Counted from the first letter of the stretch, positions 48,050 to 60,773 are shown. The stretch is 64,000 nt of DNA from Blakeslea trispora (GCA_025331445.1 JAIWNE010000131.1:27556-91555); one strand, 5' to 3'. The notes: generated by a model from the sequence alone, not told the origin. Numbers and translations are program-made.

Positions 48050-48906
48050 GTGGCCATCTTTTTTTTTTTTTACTTTCTATTTATCTTACATCCCCCCCCC
48101 CTTCTTCCTCTTGACAATAAAACAAAAAAAAAAGAATAGCGCACAAAACGATGATGCTTAATCTTTATTGGACCTCCAAGTTATTTGCATTAACATGATG
48201 ACTACAATGCAATTCTTTCTTTTAAAATTATTTTTGATAGTATAGCCTTGTGTACAAAAGTTAAACAAGTCAACATTTGTAAAGGCTTCATACATTTCGC
48301 GTATCATCCTAAACTGAGAGGGTTATGATTTCATCTACCAGAATATGCAATAAAAATACTTTTATTTTTTTAGACAAAAAGTATTGAGTGCTGGCTGCAT
48401 TAGTGTAATAAATAGCTTATCTGAAGAAAGTCAAGGATGTCCTTACTGATCTCATGAACATCAGCTTCTTCTATATTCTCCTGTTTTTTTTATGATCTCG
48501 AGACTTGATGGATTTAAGCAATCTTTTTATTGACAACTTTTGTCTTGCAGATTTGCTCTTTTGTGTCAGCTCAATTGTATGCTTATAAACACATAGTTGA
48601 TTCATTCTTACTGCTTTTCTTTATTTTTTGGGGGGGGGAGTATAAATTGGATTAAGTTTAGATTTTATTTTATAAAGACATAGTTATTACAGTAGAATTA
48701 TCAGAGAAATAAAGAGGGGATTCATAGAGTAAAATTATTTTTTTGTATAGGGTATGTTAAGATGAACAACAAAAAAGAAGCATACATAAATTAAAAGGAA
48801 AAAAACATTGGCAGTGTACATAATAAAATAGACTTAAGAAGAGAAAGTGTATCAATAAAGAAAAGGTTTTTTTTAGGGGGGAATAAGGAAGGATGGAAAG
48901 AAAGGT
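48050..48906. other. convergent intergenic spacer
   Basis: AT-rich with a C10 and several G runs (for example 48630-48639); no gene seen. Confidence 0.5.
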
Positions 48907-50277
48907 TTAACAAACTCGACTTGAATGACGTTTGATATCATCAGGGCCATTCATAATACTGATCACAACTGCTGCTGACAACACACTCAAGAATCGACAC
49001 CATTGTAGACTAGAGCAGGCCATTTGGTAGACCAGATTACCTGAATACTTGATGCCCAATTGATACCAAGCACTAGGCTTTAATAACTGAAGAGCAAAGC
49101 TTATAAGAGAGCCATTGTTCTCTTGAAGACGAAGTTCTTTCATGGTCGCTTCAATCTCCGACAGTGGGCGTCTGCACAGATCTGGGTTTTGTAACAGCAA
49201 ATAGATATCCTTCTCAAACTCTCCATCATCATTCTCGTCCAGTCCATCAAGGAAACTCATGGCGTCGTCCAGCACGTTTCTTTGAGAACAAACGCTATGG
49301 CACATCCAGTCAGCATCCTTGGGTTGGTCGGACAACCAAGACTGCATTGAGTTGTCAAAGAACCGATGTGTACGATCTAAGCCAGAAAAGGCAATTGGAG
49401 TTACCCTAGGGCTGATAGGTGAAAGAGGATGATGAAAGACATCTTTGGAGCCAACAAGATGACTGGTGGTACTGGAGATAGATGACATGTCTTCCGAGAT
49501 GACCGAGTCTGTCTGATCCATAAAGTGTTGACGTCTTTCCATGCTCTGTCTGTGTCGTTGTCGGCGTTGTCGACGTCTTTTGACCATGTCAACAGAATTG
49601 CAATCCTGGACAGGAGTCATCGTCTGTTGACTCTCATGATAGACACTGCCACAGAAGCTACCAGCCTTGAAGCTGCGTTTACCAGCCAAGTCATAAAATG
49701 GATCATCATTATCTTCTTCTTCATCATGATGGTGGATGTCCTTGTGTAGCCTATCAACAGAATCATGGTGACTGATACTCGTTGCCTGACTGACGGTCGT
49801 ATTGCTGTTGGATCGACCAAAGAGAGAAGACATGAGAGAGCGAGAAGAATGTCTCGACATGGAAGTACTGCTGGGTTGCGTCTGATGGATGTCCATATGA
49901 GGTGTACTTGTCAATTGAAACAAGCCTAGTTTGTGTGACTCAAGTCGCTTCTCCAAGATATCCATCTGCCGATTCATGCGCTGTGTACCTCTGGTTGTTT
50001 TTGAATCTTCAGACACATTAGCCATTGTGTCCATAGTGGCTACTGCTTCTAAACGCAACGTGTCTAATTGAGCTTGCAAAGATGCCATTTCATGCATAAC
50101 ATCCTGCAGGCCTTGTTCAAGTAATCGTCGTCTTAAACGAGTTGTTGCTCTCTCAATCAATTCTTGACGCAACTGCTGTTCATCTTCCAGGTTCTCTGCA
50201 GTGTAATCGCTTTCATCGACTACATTCCTGTCAGAATGAAAAGATAATTCCAATTCACTATGACTGTCTTTTGACAT
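48907..50277 (-). CDS. coiled-coil protein, unknown function
   Basis: Single exon, 456 aa. The start (SELELSFHSDRNVVDESD) is acidic; about residues 30-120 form a likely coiled coil (LRQELIERATTRLRRRLLEQ, MASLQAQLDTLRLEA, MDILEKRLESHKLG). The middle is Ser/His-rich with a strongly basic RRRQRRQRHRQSMERRQ block (about 235-250) and an SPISPR motif. The C-terminal 80 residues are helical and end with a hydrophobic segment (FLSVLSAAVVISIMNG) before a short basic tail, possibly a membrane anchor. No family recognised; intact frame of this length argues for a real gene. Confidence 0.65.
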   Translation of the reverse strand: MSKDSHSELELSFHSDRNVVDESDYTAENLEDEQQLRQELIERATTRLRRRLLEQGLQDVMHEMASLQAQLDTLRLEAVATMDTMANVSEDSKTTRGTQRMNRQMDILEKRLESHKLGLFQLTSTPHMDIHQTQPSSTSMSRHSSRSLMSSLFGRSNSNTTVSQATSISHHDSVDRLHKDIHHHDEEEDNDDPFYDLAGKRSFKAGSFCGSVYHESQQTMTPVQDCNSVDMVKRRRQRRQRHRQSMERRQHFMDQTDSVISEDMSSISSTTSHLVGSKDVFHHPLSPISPRVTPIAFSGLDRTHRFFDNSMQSWLSDQPKDADWMCHSVCSQRNVLDDAMSFLDGLDENDDGEFEKDIYLLLQNPDLCRRPLSEIEATMKELRLQENNGSLISFALQLLKPSAWYQLGIKYSGNLVYQMACSSLQWCRFLSVLSAAVVISIMNGPDDIKRHSSRVC

Positions 50278-51239
50278 GGATGATCTGAATCATCCCCTTT
50301 TTTTAGTTAACAAAAAAAACAAGTCTTTTTCTTCTATAGTTTCAATCATACCAATCGTCCTTTTTTTTTTTATAAAGAAAACAATAAAGAAATTGTAGAG
50401 GAAAATGTTGTTTTAAAAAAAGTTCCGGAGCTTTTTTTTTTTAAAGCTATAAAAAAGAGAGAAAAAAAAATAAAAGAAAAAAAAAAAAAAAAAGAAAGAA
50501 ATGTTCATAGAGAAAGAATAAATACTTCCCCTTCCCAGCCTTTATTATTATCCCTCAGTATATACTTTTTTTTATCCCCTGAATGAATTGTCATCAATTG
50601 AACCGAAGTCAGACGCATACTTTATATGCCCATTAAATATAGATTATATATCTTATGAGCTGCATTAACCTTCATTTCCAACCTATTTGAGGACCGAGTT
50701 GACAGTGTATCACAAGAAAAAAGCATGGCACGTTTTTTTTGACTTCCTTTCTACATATTACCCCACGTTTTTTTTTTGTTATTTTGGCCTATACAAGAAA
50801 AAAAAATACCCCAAATATTTTTTTTTTTTATTCAAGAAAGACTCCTTAATGGCCATGTCAGAGAAAAAAAAAAAAAGAGAGACAGAGAAATAAAGTAAGA
50901 AAAAAAAGAAAAAAAAAAAGCTGTCATTATAAGAAAAAAAAGCATTTTTTAATTAATACATTTTGGTATTCTTTTTTTTTTTCTGATTTTTCCCACCCCT
51001 CCTTTTTTTTTTTTGATTTTATTATTTCTTGTGTTAAATGACAATAGATGGATCTTTTTTAATGACAACAAATCTACCAATCAGAGTGTGAGTAGGGAAA
51101 TAAAGAGTGTGAGAGAGAGCACAGACAAGTTTAAATCATCGTTAAGCTTTTTGTGAAGCATTCCTAACAATAAATAAATAAATAAATATATTTTTTTTTA
51201 GTCTATTTTTTTTGTGATCATGTGATCTATTCATGACTT
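50278..51239. other. intergenic, homopolymer-rich
   Basis: Nearly 1 kb dominated by A and T runs of 8-18 bases and an (AATA)n stretch near 51171-51188; open frames here are homopolymer artefacts. Confidence 0.6.
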
Positions 51240-52073
51240 TTACATGGCATCTAATTGCTTTTTATATTGTTGATTGATAGCAGTGCGCTTCAATTTCTGT
51301 GCAGCTGTCAAAAGACCCTATAGAGAGAAAGAGAAAATAAGTCTTCGCTTGTTGTGATTGTTGATCATGTGCTTACATTTTCAGATGACCATTCTTCATG
51401 AGTAAGATAAACATCATGTAGTGTCTCAGCAGGCTTGAGACCGGCTTGCTTTGCTTTGTCTTGTAGTTCCAATAAGAATGCTTTCTTGATGGCCTCGTTA
51501 TCACACAACGCCTCAAACGACTGATGAATATCCAGCTGAACATGAGCTGCTAATTGCTCTAGACCTGATTTTGTAGGCATTACAATAGCAACCGGACGAG
51601 GACTTAGCGAATCACCATAGACACAAATATTACTGACGCCCAAAGCTGTCTTGTAGACTGATTCGAGCTTCTCGAGTGCAATGTATTCACCATGACTCAG
51701 CTTGACCAGATTCTTGATGCGATCAATGACAGAGAGCGAGCCATCACTGTTCCATTCACCCACATCGCCAGTACGTAACCATCCATCTTCGGTAATTGTC
51801 TCGTTTGTCAACCTGTCCTGCTTAAAATACCCCTTAGTGACAGGTGATCCACGAACCCAAATTTCTCCTTGTGGCTTTTCATTGGTAGAAAGATAATTAG
51901 CTTCTGGTACATCAACCAGTTTGATCTCACAACAAGGAACAGGGCCTCCTACTGATCCAAACGAAAAGTTCTCGGGTGTCATAATACAGCACATACTAAG
52001 GATGAGAGGGATTTAGTCTCTATAGAATATTAAACAAAAAATTGTATGCAACTTACCCACAACCTAATCAAAC

Positions 52074-52109
<36 letters not shown>

Positions 52110-53667
52110 TTGTCAATCACTTTTTTTTTCCATCCTCTAAATGCTTTAAATTACTTACTTTCAGTCATGCCTTAAAAAAAAAGAGAAAAGAAAAGATGAG
52201 CAACATAAAGAAAATGCTAAGGAAGAGGATCAACACTTACCATATCCATTTAGAATAGGACCTATAGTAGTAGACAGAAACTTTTGTGTTTCTGTAGCCA
52301 AAGGAGCACCACCAGCTAAACCAATACGGAAACGACCTCCAACTTGCTCTTTAATCTTATTAAACACCAAACTATCCAAGAATCCACTTGGTAATCCTCG
52401 CTCCATCAACCAAGACTTGGTAGCTAATGAGCGATGGAAGATGGCTTGTGCAGCTGGACTCAACTTGGCTACATTGGACAAGACACCTTTTCGAATAGAT
52501 TCCCAAACAGCAGGTACACCCGTCATTAAGGTAGGTCTGAATTCCTTGATATCACCCTTACAGTTGCGTACTGAGGTATCCGTCAATGTACGAGGTGAGC
52601 CATAGCCCAACACAACACCCCAAAACAAACAAAGGTTCTCCACCAAGAATTCAAGCACATGAGCAAGTGGTAAATACGCCATCATATAATCTTGTCCATC
52701 TTGAATGATATGTCCTAATAATGTATCTGTACCAGCAACTAAATATATATAAAATACTAAGTAAAACAAATCAAGCATTTTCTTTTTGTTTACTTTACTT
52801 GCACCAACAAGGTTGGCATGATTTAAAATAACACCTTTGGGTGCACCTGTACTACCTGAAGTATACATAATACAACATAAATCATCGCGTCCAGGCTTAA
52901 CGGGCTTTGAAGGCTTTTGTTGACCTGTTTGTTTGAGTTGCTCAAGAGAGACAATACGGTCTTGTCCTACTATTTCACGTATCGTGTCTACATCTTCTGT
53001 TTTAGCTTCACCTGTATAGATGACCAAGGAGACCTTTTGTTCTGTCTTTGGCAAGACTTTGATTAGTGTCTTTAAGAGTTCGGCAGAAGTGAAGATAGCT
53101 TGTACTTCAGCTTCGTCCATTGAATGAAGTAATCCTTCAGGACCAAGTGTTTCATAAGCAGTGACAATAGCCATATTTTGTGTAAATGCACCATGGGCCA
53201 TAGCCATCCAATCCATACTACATTTTATCTAGGTTCAACCAACTATACTTATACTTTATATATTGTCATTACCTTGTAGGTGCAAAAATCTCGATTCTTG
53301 ATGTTGCAGATAAGCCATAATGCACTAAGCCTGATCCAATCGAATGAGCTAATTGAGAGAATTCGGCATAAGTGACATAATGGTAAGGAGAAAGTTGAAA
53401 GTATTTCCAGGACTTGGTCTGTTTTGTCTCAACACCATCCACTATCTTGGTAATTTCCTTGTCTTCTGAAACTATCTTTTCAACCTTACGATATCCCATA
53501 GCTTGACGATCTGGGCGTCTCTTGACACAGTATTGAAGGACATCATAGAGTGTATGAACACCTTGAGCAGGTGTATCGATGATTTCTTCTTCAGCAAGCA
53601 CTGACCGACGTAAAGGTGTTTCGCCTTCAATTTGAGCACCCATTTGGATAGAGATAGGAACAGACAT
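51240..53667 (-). CDS. long-chain acyl-CoA synthetase
   Basis: Activates long-chain fatty acids to acyl-CoA with ATP. Seven exons on the minus strand: 53667-53273, 53217-52799, 52738-52241, 52170-52159 (12 nt), 52063-52057 (7 nt), 51995-51377, 51317-51240; 675 aa, usual for the family. Motifs are the AMP-binding MYTSGSTGAPKG, YLPLAHVLE, AGGAPLATETQKF, GYGMTESCG (spelled across the two microexons), GEIWVRGSPVTKGY and DGWLRTGDVGEWNSDGS..IDRIKNLVKLSHGEYIALE. It most resembles the eukaryotic ACSL/Faa group; subcellular site not determinable, and the C-terminus (KKQLDAM) is not a clear peroxisomal signal. A TATAAATA box lies 51 bp upstream. Confidence 0.94.
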
Positions 53668-53717
53668 GATATAGATTCTTAAAGAAAGAAAAAAAAAAGA
53701 AAAAAAGAGCCCAATGG

Positions 53718-53725
53718 TATTTATA
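53718..53725 (-). promoter_or_regulatory. TATA box of the acyl-CoA synthetase
   Basis: TATAAATA on the minus strand, 51 bp upstream of the ATG at 53667, with an ATTGG (inverted CCAAT) directly before it at 53711-53715. Confidence 0.5.
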
Positions 53726-53895
53726 CCCTCTACAAATGCACTAAAAAAACGAGAAATCCCGAATTCGGAGTTTCCTCATCAAAAAGGTTTCTCACATGTC
53801 AATTCATTTATTCTTCTTCACATGACAAATAAAAATCTTAAATCTTCTACTGTTAATTTATCAAGCGCTTTTGAGTTTTTGTCTATCCATTGAAT

Positions 53896-56800
53896 TTAGT
53901 ACTTTGCTTTCCTTATAAGCCTTTTGATTATTACTTTACCCACTGTACTTTCAACTAAGGCTGTCTTCTTTTCTTGAAGTTGAACAATTCTACTTTCAAT
54001 ACTGTTCTCAATAATCAGACGAGTAATTCGAATAGGTCGATGTTGGCCTAATCTGTGAATACGGTCCATAGCCTATTAAAAAGGTTGTCAGTTTGATGTT
54101 TATGATACACATGTCTTTCATATATTTTAGGATGTAATGCTTTACTTGAACTAGTTGAAATGAATTAACTGTTAGTCATCCTATAAATCCTTTTTTTTTT
54201 TATTTCTTTACTTACGTTCTGCAGCCTAAGGATCACATCAGATTTAAATAAAAAAGAAAAAAAAAAGAATCAATCTATGAATGCATGACAAGATTTGCCC
54301 TATAACCAACTTACGGGATTCCACCAGGGATCACTATTTAGAATGCATAAGTAGGGGTATTCTCTAAATAAACACTAGAAACAACTAAAACTTACCAAAT
54401 AAATACACGACTTGCTTCTGTCAGATTGAGTGCAACACCACCTGCCTTTAGACTGATCAAAAAGACGGTCACTGTAGGCTTGTTCATAAAGCTAACAAAA
54501 GGGCATATGAGTTATAGAATGTGTGAGGCAATTAAATATATTACCAGTTAATAGCAGCATTACGCTGATCGGGTGTCATAGTACCATCTAAGCGAATGCA
54601 CTCAAATCCAGCACGAGACAAACGCCAATAGACAAGATCCAAGAAATTGACAAACTGTGAAAAGACAATACTATCCAAGGAAAATTTAAGTACACATACT
54701 GATAAACAAACTACAAGACATACCTCTTGATGGTCTTGTCTTCCTGTCGCAACTTGGACAACTCTTCAACAAGAGCCTCAATCTTGGTAGAACTTCGCCA
54801 AGTGTTCATATTGATACGGTTAACAATACTTGATTTTGAAAAGTTGGCATTGGTGCCATGTCCACCTCCCTCAATCTCCATAGCAGGCTGTGATAGATCT
54901 ACACTGAATTCAGCAAAGCAAGAAGGACATCGAGGCTTTTCACCCGCTTGATCATCAAAGCTGTCATAATATTGAACACAACATTCTCTACAAAAGACAT
55001 GTTTACAGGCAGCAGCAATAGCATCCTATAAAATATCACATTAATTTCTGTTGGCAGGCTAACATAGAAATGAAAACTAACCTCTGGTGGATCATTACAG
55101 AGCATACAGACAAGTTGCTTATTGTCAGAACTCTTTTTCGTGACAAGATCAGGATGATCCGCTAACGATAATAATGTTAGGACTTGTTTGAAATCAAAGA
55201 AAAAAAATGGAATGACTTACCACATTGACGCATCTTCATCAACAGTTCAAAGATGTTGGCATAATTGTTGAGAACAGTACCTTCTTCAACATAAGTAGTA
55301 AAGGTACGCTGCACATCAGAATAAAGTGACGTGTACACATCCTCTTCTTCTTCAGTAAACAAATCACGACGCACAATAACCGTACGAGGAGGTAAACCAA
55401 GATCATCTGCACATTGAATCTTTGTTCTTCGCAACATAATCTTATCCAACAAGATACCCAACTTTCTCATTGCTTCACGTCCATCTTCTAAATAACCATG
55501 ATATTGAATAGGCTTCAACACTTCATTGTTCCACCAACATGTATGACTATTAAGAAGAGAGAGAGTTAGGTAACATAGTAAGGACATCATTTTGTTATTT
55601 TACTTCATAGGTGTATGGCCACATGAATCACAGGTTCGCTTGTTTGAAAACTTCCAACTGATTTCCTTACAAGGACATTGCTTACAATAATAATAGGCAA
55701 AAGGATCTGCTTGCATAAAACGAATCAAAGAATACAGTTCGCCTACACGATTTTGTAGAGGAGTACCAGTCAAAGACCATTTATAGTTGGCATGGATGTT
55801 GAACACAGATCGAGCTGTGTTACTTGCTCGGTCCTTGATGTTGTGTGCTTCATCAAGAATGACACGATGCCATTTGATCTTGTGTAGAGCTGACTTTTCT
55901 TTTTTGACAGAGCGAGTAGCCTTGTTATGAACACCTTGTTCTTGACGTCTAAAGCTAGATTCCATAATAGAGTATGTGGATAGAACAACATCGTATTTCT
56001 TTAGTTCCTCCACATTGCTAGTACGCTTGCCGTGGAATATATAGACAGAGAGAGCATTGTTGGTATGTCGTTCGATTTCTGCTTTCCATTGAAGAATAGC
56101 AACCGTAGGAGCAATGACCAAGTTGGGCTTCTTTTTGTCTGACAAGAGCAAGGCAATCGTCTGAATGGTTTTACCCATGCCCATTTCATCTGCCAAAATA
56201 CCACCTTTAAAAGTATCCATGTTTTCTTGTCTTCTCATCCAGCCAACACCATATCGCTGAAACGGTAAGAGTTGCAAAGTAAGTTCTGCTGGTTGCTCAA
56301 CAGGCACAACAGCCTCAGGTTCAATTGACTCGAGGTCTTCCCAAATGTTCTTGAGTTCTTTATGGTGGGACAAGATCTTTAACTGAGTTCTCTGATACTA
56401 GAATAAAGTAGTTAGATTCATAGATCGTTTTTTTTTTTAATAAACAATTGACATAAACATGACATACACTTCTCATTTGTGGTCTAGGAGCTCTAGTAAA
56501 CCTTCTTCTGGCAGATACTGTTCTCAATGGCACTTCTTCTTCCTCGGATGAAGAACCGGAGGCTTCGGATTCTTCAGCTCCTTCTTCATCCTGTGATTCA
56601 AGAACACCTTCTATAAACTCATCATCCGAACCTTGCTGCGAATCGGAATCAATCTCCGCTCCTTCCTTGAACCGAGACAGTGCTACGGATACCTTTTTTG
56701 AATCAGATTCTTGTTCATCACTTGTCTCTACTGAAGTATCAGAAGACTTTGGTGATTGTCTTGAAAAGGGTGAGTTGGCTTGAGAGCTTTCATTATCACT

Positions 56801-57043
56801 GTTGTCAGACAAAAGAATCGGTTGATTGGCACGTACAGGTTGTTTACCCTTAGCTCTACTGCTGCGCAATCGACGGATAGGAATGACTACAGCAGGAGGT
56901 TGGAAATCATCTGAAGTATCACTATCAGTTTCATCCTTGACAGCCTTTGTTACTTTAAGATCCATGTTGGAAGACTCTTCAGCATCAGATTCAAGCTTGG
57001 GCTTCTTGTTTAATCTTTGTGAGGTACGACGAAGGTTGGCCAT
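53896..57043 (-). CDS. RAD16: RAD16-like SNF2 ATPase with RING finger
   Basis: Swi2/Snf2 translocase and E3 of global-genome nucleotide excision repair. Eleven minus-strand exons: 57043-56468, 56397-55604, 55546-55221, 55161-55082, 55025-54724, 54670-54545, 54491-54396, 54333-54315 (19 nt), 54225-54216 (10 nt), 54150-54146 (5 nt), 54072-53896; 836 aa (yeast 790). The first 190 residues are acidic and disordered. ATPase motifs include [35 protein letters not shown] and [10 protein letters not shown]. The RING reads [10 protein letters not shown]...[10 protein letters not shown]...CPSC, inserted between the ATPase lobes as in Rad16. Lobe 2 has [59 protein letters not shown], the last assembled from the microexons. 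Confidence 0.94.
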
Positions 57044-58163
57044 GATAACGGAGAATAATTAGTTCTGCAAGCTAATTTAAAAAAAAGAAAAGAAAGATGA
57101 TAGTGATAAGCTGCAGGATAAGATTGCAACACGAGCTAAAGAAGAGAGAAAAAGAAAGAAAGAAAAAAGCTGTTTGATTTTTTTTTTAAAAAAAAAAAGA
57201 GAAAGCAATGTCAAACTAACTTTGACGCACTTTATTTGACAGTCAGATTAAACAATGACCATTCAGCTTTTTTACCTCAGTTAGGTTTTCAGGCCCAGAT
57301 CAGTTTCAACCAATCAAGTTGCAAGTCAAGCAAGTCTAGTGATCCTCCAATAATCTACAAGTGAAGAGCTTATTGGTGCAGACACTTGTTAAAATGAATG
57401 TATGGCTTGTGTGTGTGTGTGTGAAATACTTTTTGGTTATATGAATCTCAAACCATTGTAGCTTTTTGAGTTAGAAAAGAGTTACCTACACTTTGAGAAA
57501 AAAAAAACAAGTGATAAACTCAGTGTACAATGAATTCATGCATGGTTAGTAACACAGACATTATGCTATCAACAGCTTCAAAAAAAAAAGATAAAGATTC
57601 GGATGGCCAGACAGAATATCTATGTATGTTTCAAGAAACTGCGGATGGTTGAAGATACATGTACAAGCTCAATTTGAATTTGTTTATCCAATGGAAAGAA
57701 CAAAAAAGTAAAGGTGAAAAAAAATTTTTTTTTTTGTATGCAAGTAACCTGAGCAGATAACTTGGGTCTTCATCAACAACTCTCAAAATAGTGTTTTATT
57801 TGCTATCATTCATGAGTATTTTATCCGACAAAAGTTTTGTTTGATCATGATTGTTCCTGCTATTGAGCTGTTTATGATTTATTTAGTCTTTCTGGCCTTG
57901 AAGGAATTGCATTATGCAAACTCAGCAAGACAATGGATTTGCCCCCTTTCCTTAAACTGCTATAGACTGTATCTAATTGTCAATACGAATTGTTCCTTGT
58001 CTTTGCTTCAAGCCATGATAAAAGACACAAAAATAGGTCATCGCATTGTAGTTTGTATATGCAAATGTCGATATTTTCTTACAAAATGAATTTCCAAGTC
58101 CCAAAAAAAAGTAACACTCATAATTTATAGGGGTCAAGATGATTGATGGCTTCTGTATGTTTA
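57044..58163. other. intergenic
   Basis: RAD16 promoter, then AT-rich DNA with a short (GT)n run near 57409-57422; short frames only. Confidence 0.5.
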
Positions 58164-59210
58164 TTAAATTAACCATTTTCCAACCAATTCTTTCATGAGA
58201 TGACAACTTCTCTTTTCATCTGCATTCCAAAATACACCAGATGCAAAGTCAGGACCACCTTCCCCTTCAATCTCTTGTATCGCTTGCTTTACAATCTGCC
58301 GAGAATGACGATCGAACTCAATACCGTTCAATGTCATTTCTTCTACTAGATTCAGCATGCCATGTACATCTCGCCACACTTCCCAACGCATCATCAACAT
58401 GGTGTTATAAACATCTACTGTGCATCCAATAAGGTAACTGTATATACTCTTTGTCTTGGCCATTTCAAAAATAGTCAATGCCACATAAGGATCCTTGGTG
58501 GAGGCATGGCTGATAGCAGCAGCAAGTACACGAGGATAATATGCTGGGTATTTGTCTGATGTATGGTTGATCTCCTTTTCGATCAATTCCAGTAAATCTG
58601 AAGATGCAGTTGTGTCTAGGATGGTCTGTATTGTCTGCACTTCTTTTTGCTTTGCCTGAATACGTTGATCTTCTGATGTTGTATAGTTCATTGAATCTTC
58701 TTTGTCTATCATATCTAGTATTTCTTGAAGGCTCTTGTCTTGAGTTTGTCTGCCAAAGACAGAGGAAGCCAGAGGACGGGGCAATGGCGACTTTTCTTTT
58801 ATGGGCCTGGATTTCTTCAAGACCATGTCCAATAGCTTTTGTTGAATCAATGACTTGGTGTTATCAGTCGATGTGGAAGATTGAGTTAAAGGTTCGATGG
58901 GTGGCTCTGGAGAGGGTTGGTTGGATGTGGCAAACAGTTTGTCTAATAGATTCTTAAAGTTTCGAGTGTCAGCTCTTGATGTGGATGGTGTATCAGCAGC
59001 ATCAAATGTCTTTTCCTGAACATCCAGCTCCCAGAAATGAGGAGTGCTTTTGTTTTCTGTAGTATATTGTCTCATTAACACAGAGGTATAGGAGGGTGTG
59101 GCTCGCTTGACGGCTATGTAAGCATAATGATAAGTGGCAGTTCTTATAAAAGCATTTTATAATCTGTGTATGCTACCTCTCAATAACGAATTCGTACGAC
59201 ACGGTATCAT
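58164..59210 (-). CDS. Mtf2-like mitochondrial protein
   Basis: Two minus-strand exons, 59210-59177 and 59113-58164, giving 327 aa. Exon 1 encodes MIPCRTNSLLR and exon 2 continues AVKRATPSYTSVLMRQYTTENK, a good mitochondrial presequence (Arg, Ser, no acids). The C-terminal half (YPAYYPRVLAAAISHASTKDPYVALTIFEMAKTKSIYSYLIGCTVDVYN, then WRDVHGMLNLVEEMTLNGIEFD) resembles the C-terminal region of fungal Mtf2, which works in mitochondrial mRNA processing or translation. The helical repeats recall PPR-like hairpins. Without exon 1 the frame would start at a later ATG and lose the targeting sequence. The family call is moderate. Confidence 0.65.
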
Positions 59211-59532
59211 TTGTATATGTATGTGTTTAATATAATCAGATAAACTTTTTATCTGTCAAAAAAAAAAAAAGGAAGAAAAAAGAAAAATGACCCCCCCCCT
59301 TCTTCCTTGGGGTGGCCAGATAAAATTTGGCAGCTTTGAAAAAAAAAAAAAAAAAAGATGGTCACAAATCTTTGTTTTTGCATAGATTTCATTTTTACTT
59401 TGAATAAAGAAAAACACAATGGACTTTGACAACTGGCAAATGCTTTCATAAAAAAAAAAGAGAGCCAGCAAATGAGACTTTAAGAATACATCATGTCTCT
59501 TTTTTTTTAGACATATTCTAGTATGTTTTTAA
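59211..59532. other. intergenic
   Basis: Spacer with A12-A17 runs, a C9 and T8 run; no gene seen. Confidence 0.5.
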
Positions 59533-60773
59533 TTAGGGAATGACTTCACATTTGATATTTAGTGCATTGAGTCGCAATCTTTCAAAGCTTTCCATTAATG
59601 ATTGTGCTGTAGCTCGCTTTTGATGGCTGACCATGAGTCCGGACTGAAGCAAAGTCGAGACTTGCTTATAGAAACGAGAATGCTTTCGAGACAGATTTTG
59701 CTGAGCAATTTTGTCAAGTAAACGTGATGCAAAAAAGGCGTCTGCTTCCTTTATGTATTGATTCTTTCTAAACACTTTGAAATCTACAAAAACAATGGGT
59801 TACTGTCATTATGCTTCTTCAAACCAAGAATCTTACTTGGAGCTTCAACATGCGAGGGGTTCATCCACGGCTTGGGTTTGATTTGATTATTTTGAACAAG
59901 TGGCATACAATACTCAAATCCAACAAAGTAAAGGCTACCATCTACACCAACCCGTAGACTTTCTTCTGTAATACCGTATAAACCAATATCAACAGAATGT
60001 GCATCAAAAATCATGGAATAAAGCGTGATTCCCATCTGAATAAAATAAAGCGGCTCCATACCCAATCCTAATTCCGTTTCAGTGGGATTGTCTCTCTCTA
60101 TCATTATTGTATTATTTCATGGCTTACCATTCGATTCTAGGGTTTTCAGATAATCACTTAATGTATTGTATTGATAAACTGGTTCTATAAGAAACCAAAA
60201 CTCACTCTGCGTTGTGAAATCAGGTATCCGAACATTGGCTTCCTTACAGGTTGCTTTAAATCGTCCAATAAAAGTGCCCATATTTCGACAGACAACCAGT
60301 AAACAAGACATGCTCCATGCATAATCAACCATTTCCGTTTTAGTAGAACTGATACAAGTAGACTGAATAATTAGGCGCTTATATTTTCCTTCAAAATGAT
60401 ATCCATTTGAAACAGGTTTGCGAGTATTTGCTGTCAGCCGGACGTCTTTACAACTTAATTGAATTGGAAACGTCTCGATCAAGGATTCTACCAGTGTGGG
60501 TATATCTCGAATTTCTTCCTCATATTCTCCTTCCTCTTCTTCCTCTCTTTGTTTTTTCTCTTTTTGTTGTTCTTTTTCAGTCTGATCTGGACGACACTCA
60601 GCAGTAGCTTTCAAGTAAAGGGGAAAAAAATGTATAAATCAGCCAAGTTATACTAATAACTTAATGCCCCCTCTTTTTTTCTTTTCTTTTGTTTTTGCAT
60701 TACAGTCTTTTTTCTGTTTCTTATGAGCATTGTCATCTGAAGAAGAGGTTTTTTGTTGATCACGTTTGGCCAT
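59533..60773 (-). CDS. kinase-fold protein with degenerate catalytic motifs
   Basis: Four minus-strand exons: 60773-60704, 60607-60128, 60097-59837, 59783-59533; 353 aa. The first 50 residues are Lys- and Glu-rich. The order of features fits a protein kinase: a hinge-like FWFLIEPVYQYNTLSDYLKTLES, a stretch ITEESLRVGVDGSLYFVGFEYCMPL where a catalytic loop and DFG would be, WMNPSHVEAP in place of an APE-containing segment, and QKRATAQSLMES, which matches the KRATA-x-LL motif near kinase C-termini. The lobe I Lys, HRD and DFG are not recognisable (GFE stands for DFG), so it is probably a pseudokinase. The donor in the Lys-rich exon 1 (GACT|GTAATG) is my best choice, not certain. Confidence 0.5.

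Noticed and set aside
50687..50893. 68-codon frame rich in Lys and Phe
   Set aside because: It is made of A and T homopolymers and is not protein-like.
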